Part shown: in pieces, positions 9,606-15,585 of the stretch
Position numbering within the stretch: position 1 is the first letter of the stretch
Layout: each line of letters starts with the position of its first letter
DNA from: Isotricha intestinalis
Lineage: Eukaryota > Ciliophora > Litostomatea > Vestibuliferida > Isotrichidae
Direction of reading: 5' to 3'
Length of the DNA: 15,585 nt
Assembly: GCA_023807065.1 (NCBI GenBank)
Contig: JAJJLU010004274.1
Span: 1 to 15,585, forward strand
The notes under the pieces: generated by a model
What the model was told of the DNA's origin: nothing
Seen by the model: only the letters and a program-made list of their open reading frames with translations
Databases searched by the model: none
Translations under genes and position numbers: made by a program

Positions 9606-9612
9606 GCGCGGG
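9606..9612 (-). promoter_or_regulatory. GC-only CCCGCGC motif just upstream of the E(z) start codon
   Basis: On the minus strand CCCGCGC lies 11-17 bases before the E(z) ATG in an otherwise nearly GC-free region. It overlaps the core of E2F/MBF-type binding sites. It might be a promoter element, a 5' UTR element, or, since the frame is open here, part of an unseen upstream coding exon (reading Pro-Ala). Confidence 0.35.
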
Positions 9613-10668
9613 TATTAATATTTTAATATATATTAATTAAAAGAGCATTTATATAGATTAGAAATCATTTATTTTTTTCAAAGATTAAAGTTTTATCATA
9701 TCTAGAGAATACATTAAAGTAAAAAAACATTATCTTAAATATATATTTTTTAGTTTGTTATTAGTTATTTTTGTCTGTTAAAAAGTTTAAAGTAGATAAA
9801 GATTTTTTAAAATCAATTTAAAAAAGAGACTTTTTTAAAGATAAATATTATTACTTCAATTATAAATCTTTTTAAATTTGTATTAATATATTTTATAAAT
9901 CTTTTAAATTAGTTTTTATATAAAAAAAATTTATTAATAAAAATTATTTTATTGTAAATATCTTTTCTTATAAACTGTTTTTAGAAATTGATGGAAAATT
10001 AAGTAATATTTATTTATATGTTCAAATATAATCAATTTTTATATAATAATTAGAATGATTAATATTTTTATTAAATTATAATCTTTGTTAAATTGAACTT
10101 TGATTAATAAATTGTTTCTTTGTGTAAATTAAATTATTATTAATTATGATTTATTAAGAATTTGTAACAATTAATTTTTAATTATATTCATTATTTGTTA
10201 TTGAAATTAAAATAGATTGCTTTAAATTATTTTTTGAATAAGTAATTTTTATGAATTTACTTTATTTAATTTTTATAATTTTTATTAGAAAAAATCAGAA
10301 TAAAAAAATAAAATATACCAATAATTAATCTTATAAATTAAGGGTTCATTTAGAATTTAATTAATTTAAAATAAAAGTATCAAACATTAATATAATTTTA
10401 ATATTCTTTATTTTTATGGTTTTAAATTTGAAACATAATTCAATTAATCAGTTTTAATCTTAGAAAAATAATAATCATGTAAATTCCAAACAAATAAAAT
10501 TATTTGAATTTTATCGTAATTTTTTAGTAAAAATATTAGTATAAAAAAACTGAATATTCAATTATTAATTACCTAAATATTAATAAAATATTTATTTTAA
10601 AAAAAAAAAAATTAAATGTTTTATTAAAACACCACGGAAAATCAAAATATATAATATACAATATTTAA
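9613..10668. other. AT-rich intergenic region upstream of E(z)
   Basis: About 1 kb of AT-rich DNA containing the presumed E(z) promoter. I find no supported coding frame, RNA gene or repeat on either strand. It separates the intact genes from the pseudogene block to the right. Confidence 0.5.
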
Positions 10669-10987
10669 ATGAAAAAAAAAAAATTTGATATAATAATAGT
10701 TTATTTAGGTTTAATGGGTTTAGTATCAGGATATAAATCTTTAAAAATATCTAATAATAAATAAAAAAATTTTTTATCACTAGAAAAAGAATTAAAATAC
10801 GAAAGGAATTCCTATAAACCAAAAAGAGGAATTAATTTATTAAATATAGAATCAAAGAAGTTCAAAAAAGAAAAAAAAATCATATTCATTTGGATTTTAT
10901 GATAATGAAAAGATTTATTTAAGAAAAAAAAATTTTTATTCTATATTTGATATAAATTCAACAATTTATGTTGTACACTACCATTAA
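10669..10987 (+). pseudogene. Relic resembling N-terminus of an FAD-dependent oxidoreductase (DAO/sarcosine-oxidase type)
   Basis: The plus strand starts ATG and reads FDIIIVYLGLMGLVSGYKSL, which resembles the N-terminal beta-alpha-beta FAD-binding fold of DAO-family enzymes (FDVIVVGxGxMGxxxxYxL), with one glycine of GxGxMG replaced by Tyr. It continues past an in-frame TAA near codon 32 to a Leu-Glu stretch (LSLEKELKYERNSY), then, after a frame change near 10880, as SYSFGFYDNEKIYLRKKNF before a TAA at 985-987 of the 10-kb block. Only about a third of a normal 370-residue enzyme would be present, so if the assignment is right this is a truncated, disabled copy. The match is by eye and short, so chance resemblance remains possible. 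Confidence 0.35.
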
Positions 10988-11899
10988 TTCATTATATAAA
11001 GGGAAAAATAAAAATTAATATAATAGTATTTATAAATAATTATAAATTGTTTTTTAATAATTTCTGCTGATGAAGAAATTTCATTCATGGAGTAAATAGA
11101 TTAGTAAACTTTCTTTACTTGAATGTGTTGTATAGGAAGAAAATCACTGGTAATCCTTTTAATAATATGAAAATTTTGAAATAATGTTATTTATAATTTA
11201 TAATTTATAATTTTATAAATTATCTAATTTACAATTTATTTATAATATAAAATTAATGTTATTTAGGGAAATATTTTATATAAGACTGTTTATCATTATT
11301 AAAATAAAAATGAAAACTTTTATCTTTTTTCTTTAAATAAAATGTATTTATTATTTTAAAAAAATTACTTTTTTCTTTTTCTTTATAGTATATTCAATCT
11401 AAATCATTAATTTAAAAATATCCATTCCTAATAATATCATTTTTACTACTTTTAATAAAATCATTTTAAAGTAATTTTCAAAATCTATAAATTTTTTCTT
11501 ATAACTTTAAGAATCAATCAATCATTTAAAGCAATCTTCATTAATTTTTCATTTTAAAAATTTTCAATAAATATTTTTATTTCTAGTTCTAATAAATTAA
11601 ACATTATTAAAATTATATTATTATTTCACAATTTTTGTATTATATTCTTAGGAATTTTAACTTGATTATTTATGAGAAAAACTTTTTATATTTATATTGA
11701 TTTGTTACCAAATGAATGTCACAATTTATTATTTTTTTGCATAATTCATCACATAAATTATTCATTTTCTATTATCATTTTAATTCAATGATATTTATAA
11801 GTTTTTGAACAACCACATTTTATAAAATTTTTTTGTCCATTATATTATTGAATGGACTATAAAATATTCATTTCCTAATCTTCATTTTTTTAGTTTGAA
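10988..11899. other. Degraded intergenic region
   Basis: No intact gene. A slightly less AT-rich patch at about 11060-11165 has no readable frame longer than about 30 codons on either strand. The minus strand at 11700-11880 gives broken fragments (for example one reading NLCDELCKKIINCDIHLV) that might be remains of a gene, but I cannot assign them. Confidence 0.4.
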
Positions 11900-12046
11900 T
11901 CACGCTGTATTTAACTTGTTATATCCGCCTGCTGTTGGTGTTTTCTCAAACATGAGATATTGGTTAGGATCAAATCCTCTAAGTAATACACCTTCTTCAT
12001 CTATAACACATGAAATATCTGATTTTTTTTCTGGTTTCTTGCTTTA
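11900..12046 (-). pseudogene. Unrecognised coherent frame in GC-rich island, probably mobile-element debris
   Basis: The minus-strand frame runs between a TAA at 12044-12046 and a TGA at 11900-11902, about 47 codons, with unusually balanced amino-acid content: KKSDISCVIDEEGVLLRGFD followed by PNQYLMFEKTPTAGGYNK. It lies directly downstream of the reverse-transcriptase fragment, shares its raised GC (about 31% counted over 11941-12060) and may be from the same or a nested element. I do not recognise the protein. The opposite strand is also open for 84 codons (11895-12149), but part of that is antisense to the reverse transcriptase, so I favour the minus strand. Confidence 0.4.
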
Positions 12047-12071
12047 CTTGTGTTCGAGTACACCGTGGAAC

Positions 12072-12260
12072 GAACAAGTCATCAATTCATGGCAACGTTT
12101 ACCAATTCTTCACCATAAGCTTGTTGAGTTCTTTGTAATCAATGCATAAACGGAGCGATCCGTGTTTCTTCTTCTAGAACAAGAAGGGGGCGCTCCAAGG
12201 AAAAGAGCTTGGGCGAATAAATCCCTTCATGAATAAGTATTCTAGTTGCTCTATCTTCAT
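12072..12260 (-). mobile_element. Ty3/gypsy retrotransposon reverse-transcriptase fragment, disabled
   Basis: A 63-codon minus-strand frame reads the start of a Ty3/gypsy-type reverse-transcriptase domain: QLEYLFMKGFIRPSSFPWSA, then KKKHGSLRLCIDYKELNK, then IDDLF, in the canonical order and spacing of the family. It is interrupted by TAG (12174-12176), TAA (12099-12101) and TGA (12087-12089). The TGA sits where Arg is usual (LPRIDDLF), as a CGA-to-TGA change would give. The frame stops after IDDLF, before the catalytic YxDD region, so the enzyme core is missing. GC over 12061-12240 is 76/180 (42%), far above the surroundings. No long terminal repeats, integrase or primer-binding site are visible. 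Confidence 0.85.
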
Positions 12261-12879
12261 TAATTGAAGGATCTGATTTTTCTTAATAAATTTAAATTAG
12301 GTAAATGAATTATTTGATTAAAATTCATAAATGCTCTATTTAATTGTTTTCTATAATTATCATTTATATATGTAAAATTGATTGGTTTACTTTTTTTATT
12401 ATTTTTTTATTTTTTTCATTTTCTTCTATTAATTGTTCATCTTTTATTTCTTGATTTATTGTCTGATTATTGTTTCTTTTTGGTAAGTTTTGACTTTGAA
12501 GATTTGTTTTATTTATTTTTTTTGAACTTTCTATTAAAAATAACATTTAATTTTTTTTTAATTCTTCTGATGATTGATTCATATTTGAAATTATGTAATT
12601 TACATCTGAAATTATTTTTGCTGAAGATTCTGATAATTGTTTTTCTGATTTTTCATTTTCTTCTTCATTTTCTTTTAATGATTTATTATTTGTTTTTTTC
12701 TTTTTTCTAATTGTTTCTTCTTCATTTAATAATTCCCCATAAGCTGAAATGTCATTTTAATTTCTTCTTATTCTTCCTATTTTATTTTCATTTTTTAAAT
12801 TTTCTGAATGAATATATACTCTTATTTCTTATAATTTTCTCTTTTTTTTCTTATCTAATATTTTATTTGAATTTGACAT
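12260..12879 (-). pseudogene. Lys/Glu/Asn-rich pseudogene with three in-frame TAA codons
   Basis: From ATG 12879 the minus strand reads about 170 codons in one frame, interrupted only by TAA at 12829-12831, 12757-12759 and 12547-12549, where chance would give many more stops. The peptide starts MSNSNKILDKKKKRKL, then EIRVYIHSENLKNENKIG, NDISAYGELLNEEETIRKKK, and a Ser/Glu-rich stretch. After a TAA near 12364 a second frame continues DNYRKQLNRAFMNFNQIIHL up to 12260, where retroelement sequence begins. A basic N-terminus suggests a nuclear protein, but I do not recognise the family. Each TAA could derive from CAA by one transition. The region containing the third TAA is duplicated at the window end. 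Confidence 0.6.
12501..12575 (+). repeat. 75-bp direct repeat, copy 1
   Basis: This segment is identical over 75 bases to 15509-15583, including homopolymer runs of 8 and 9 T. It lies inside the Lys/Glu-rich pseudogene and includes its third in-frame TAA. Flanks diverge immediately on the left (gaa/ggg before the shared start). On the right the copies differ by one base, or by a 4-base slip of GATT. Confidence 0.9.
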
Positions 12880-13113
12880 TGGTTTTAGTTATTCATTAAT
12901 TATAATTAAAATTTTTTTTAATTAAATTTTATTTTTAATTTTTCATATATATTACATATATTAGATGAATCAAATTTTAAAAATAATATGATTCATTATT
13001 TAAAAATTCAAATATATCAAATATAAATTAAATAATAGACTAATTACACAATTTTTAAAATCATAAAATTTATAGGAATAAACTTCTAAAATTAAAAAAA
13101 TATAATTATTGAT

Positions 13114-15283
13114 TCAATAATTATAAAAAATATTTTCGTTTAAATGAATAATGATTAATAAAACAGGATATTTAATAGTCTTTTTTTTATATAATTTAAT
13201 CCCAAAATTAATTGATTTTAATTCATTAACTAAATATGATATTTTATTTAACATTTCATATTGTTGTTGATTATTACTTTATATTAAAGCCTTTTGTGCA
13301 ACATAATTATCATAAGGAGGAAATAATAATTTTTTAAATTTTCCTTTTCAATAATTTTTGAATTTAATTTAATTTAATTTTCAAATTATCAAAAAGAGAA
13401 ATTTTTCAATCACATTCGAAACATAAATCTTTAATAATAATAACAAAAATATTTTTATTTATCTCCTCACCATTAATTTTAAATATAAATAGAATAACAT
13501 AATTTCCATATTGATCAATGATTAATAATCTAATTTTTTTATTAATAGCATTTAATTTTTTTTCTAATTCATTTCCTTTTATTTTATCAATAAATTTTTG
13601 TAAAAAGCACATCTATTTTTATGATTTCTATTTGTTCAATACATCTATTTTTTCATAACAAAAATTATTATTAAAATTTTTTATTAAGAGTATTTTTTGA
13701 ATAATTATGATATTCTTTAATATTATTAGGAAATAAAATAATATTTTGTTTAATTAAATTAGTGAAATTATCATATAAATCTTTTTCTTTATTATTAATA
13801 TAATCAATTAATTTTTGAATAGCTCTAGTTCCAAATTGATTAATTCTATATTTGAAAAAGATGAAGTTATTAATTTTAAAAAATCATTTAATTCTTTTGG
13901 TGTTATATACTCAAAAAATTTTTGAATTAAATAATTTCCAAATTGATCTGTTATCATTTCTAAAATATGTTCTAATATAATTGTATTCATTGAATTAAGT
14001 GAAAATTGAGTATCTTGTTCTATTTATTTTGAAGAAATCTACATCCAATTTGATCATTTGCTAAATTATAGAATTCTTTTGCTATTTCAAAATTTTCTAA
14101 TTTATATAAATTTGATATATTTATTATTCTTTTTGATTTATTGTTAGATTTATTTGAAATATTGTTAATAATATTTGATGAGTTTGAATTAATTTTTTGA
14201 TTTTGATTATAAAAAATATTATTTTTTAAAATTGAAAGTATTGACCCTGTTTTGAAATGATATTAATGGCAGACTTTTAGTTATTTTTTTTTGGGTTATA
14301 TTATTATTATTTTTATTTATTAAATTAGGGGAATAATTTATATATTGATTTTGCTAATTCATCTATGTATTAGGAAAATAATTATTAAAATTTTGAGCAA
14401 AATTATTATTATTAATATTATTATTAATAATATTATTATTTATATTATTATCTTGAATAATTAAATAATTATTGATAGAATATTTTTTAAAATTTATTAT
14501 TGTATTAAAATTTGAATCAGGAAATCTATTATTATATATTATAATATGATCATTATTATGGTTAATTTTTTGTCTTATATTCCCTATATTATTAATATTG
14601 TAAACTAAGTTATTATTCATTTGATTTATAAAAAGATAATTATAATTTATAATATTATTGCTTAAATTATTCTTAAAATAAAATTTTAAATTATTATCAT
14701 TGTAATCATCTTTTTTTTAATACATTCTTCTTTATTTTTTTCATAATTATATGAATTATTATAGCTTAAGGTTTTACTAATATAATTAGCTATAATTATC
14801 AATAACATTTGATGATGAATCATAATATTGTTGAATAGGATTTAAATAAGTATTTTTAATATATTATCATTTTCTCTATCTGGTGTATGATTAAATAAAT
14901 TTTTTTCTATAAAATTTATTTTTTAATATATTTTGACTAATTTCAAAATGTTTATCCATATTATTATTATTATTATCTTTTTTTTTAAAGAATTTAAATT
15001 TAAAAAAATATTATTTTATATTATTGGTTTATTATTTATGAATTCTTTTTCATCATTTTCTTTTGTAATTAATAAATTATAATGAAAGTCTTTATTATTT
15101 ATTGATAATTTATTTATATTATTTTCCTTTTTATCAGAATAATTTTTTTTTCAAAAGAAGAAATACTTAATGTGTCTTTTATTTCATTTAAATTTTTTGC
15201 ACTAAATCATAATTTGAAGTTTCGATTTTAAATTGTGGAATATGTAAATTATGTTCTTTTGCTTCATATAAATTTGCATACAT
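13114..15283 (-). pseudogene. Pumilio-type (PUF) RNA-binding protein, frameshifted pseudogene
   Basis: From ATG 15283 (MYANLYEAKEHNLHIPQF) the minus strand carries an Asn-rich N-terminal region broken by several frameshifts, then a PUF domain at about 14090-13130. Repeats can be read in order across frames: GCRFLQ (R1), DQFGNYLIQKFFE (R2), NQFGTRAIQKLID (R3), CFLQKFIDKIKG (R5), DQYGNYVILFIF (R6), YVSNVIEKFL (R7) and DNYVAQKAL plus NFGIKL (R8 and cap). Their base-contacting residues (C-R-Q, N-Y-Q, T-R-Q, C-Q, N-Y, S-N-E, N-Y-Q) follow the order of Pumilio proteins that bind UGUANAUA-type 3' UTR elements. Repeat 4 is missing, the Gln of repeat 6 is Leu, and an in-frame TAA lies in R8. A normal PUF has eight repeats and one frame, so this copy is non-functional as read. 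The last TGA is at 13114-13116. Confidence 0.85.
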
Positions 15284-15508
15284 ATTTATGTAAATTTTAT
15301 TGTTTTAATATTTTAGTGTTTTTATTGTGATGTATTAGAAATTAGAAATAAAAAATAAATATATAAAAAAGATAAATGATGATTGTAACATAATAAAAAA
15401 ATTAATTATTTTCTTAAGAAATGTCCAATAATTCATATTTAATTATTATTTAAATTAAAATTAATTTTTTTTGTATTATTTGTCTTTTTAAATTTAAAAT
15501 AATATGGG

Positions 15509-15583
15509 GATTTGTTTTATTTATTTTTTTTGAACTTTCTATTAAAAATAACATTTAATTTTTTTTTAATTCTTCTGATGATT
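15509..15583 (+). repeat. 75-bp direct repeat, copy 2, at the window end
   Basis: Exact copy of 12501-12575, ending two bases before the window end. It starts abruptly after GGG at 15506-15508, upstream of which lies AT-rich spacer (15284-15508) with no gene. Since the window ends inside or right after the repeat, the true extent of the duplication is unknown. Confidence 0.9.
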
Positions 15584-15585
15584 CA

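Noticed and set aside
11895..12149. Plus-strand 84-codon frame starting MNHAVFNLLYPPAV
   Set aside because: Its right part is antisense to the clear reverse-transcriptase reading on the minus strand, and the left part competes with a coherent minus-strand frame. Kept only as an alternative to test.
12378..12899. Plus-strand hydrophobic Leu/Phe-rich frames that look like membrane proteins
   Set aside because: They are antisense shadows of the Lys/Glu-rich minus-strand pseudogene; AAA/GAA-rich coding always gives Phe/Leu-rich complements.
12260..15283. Ciliate-type genetic code (TAA/TAG read as Gln) for the whole window
   Set aside because: The four intact genes use CAA/CAG for Gln, contain no in-frame TAA/TAG and end at normal stops, and the PUF pseudogene also has real frameshifts.
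1..15585. tRNA, rRNA, CRISPR or bacterial operon signals
   Set aside because: No cloverleaf-like GC stems, repeat-spacer arrays or Shine-Dalgarno-led gene clusters were seen; introns and gene families are eukaryotic.

Overview
The window is eukaryotic and extremely AT-rich. Recognised genes are roughly 20-30% GC and some spacers fall to a few percent. Proteins are rich in Lys, Asn and Ile. One gene is split by short spliceosomal introns (32, 46 and 156 nt), the shortest with a yeast-like TACTAAT branch-point string. The standard genetic code holds in the intact genes: Gln is CAA/CAG and stops are genuine. Composition and introns would suit an anaerobic gut fungus or another AT-rich protist (for example an amoeba-like anaerobe). 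The sequence alone does not settle which.

Left and middle (1-9.6 kb) hold four intact genes. A class I methyltransferase of the EFM4/EEF1AKMT2 type (1529-2224, +) is followed by three minus-strand genes: a RING/TRAF-zinc-finger protein with a SPRY-like C-terminus (3640-5337), a small four-helix membrane protein with a KxKxx tail (6187-6714), and an Enhancer-of-zeste (PRC2 H3K27 methyltransferase) gene reconstructed here from four exons (6820-9594). The E(z) exons join in frame to 846 residues with SANT2-like, CXC and SET domains plus an unusual acidic tail of about 200 residues after SET.

The right part (10.6-15.6 kb) is a graveyard: a possible FAD-oxidoreductase relic (10669-10987), a GC-rich island with a broken Ty3/gypsy reverse-transcriptase piece (12072-12260) and an unrecognised adjacent frame (11900-12046), a Lys/Glu-rich pseudogene interrupted by three in-frame TAA codons (12260-12879), and a Pumilio-type PUF pseudogene in which seven of the eight repeats can still be read across several frames (13114-15283). 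A 75-bp exact direct repeat links the interior of the 12.5-kb pseudogene to the last bases of the window.

The four intact genes do not form an obvious pathway. Their products would act in translation-factor methylation, ubiquitin-type signalling, the ER membrane and chromatin silencing. The most noteworthy items are the divergent E(z) gene with its tail, the decayed Pumilio gene, and the repeat-linked pseudogene/retroelement block.
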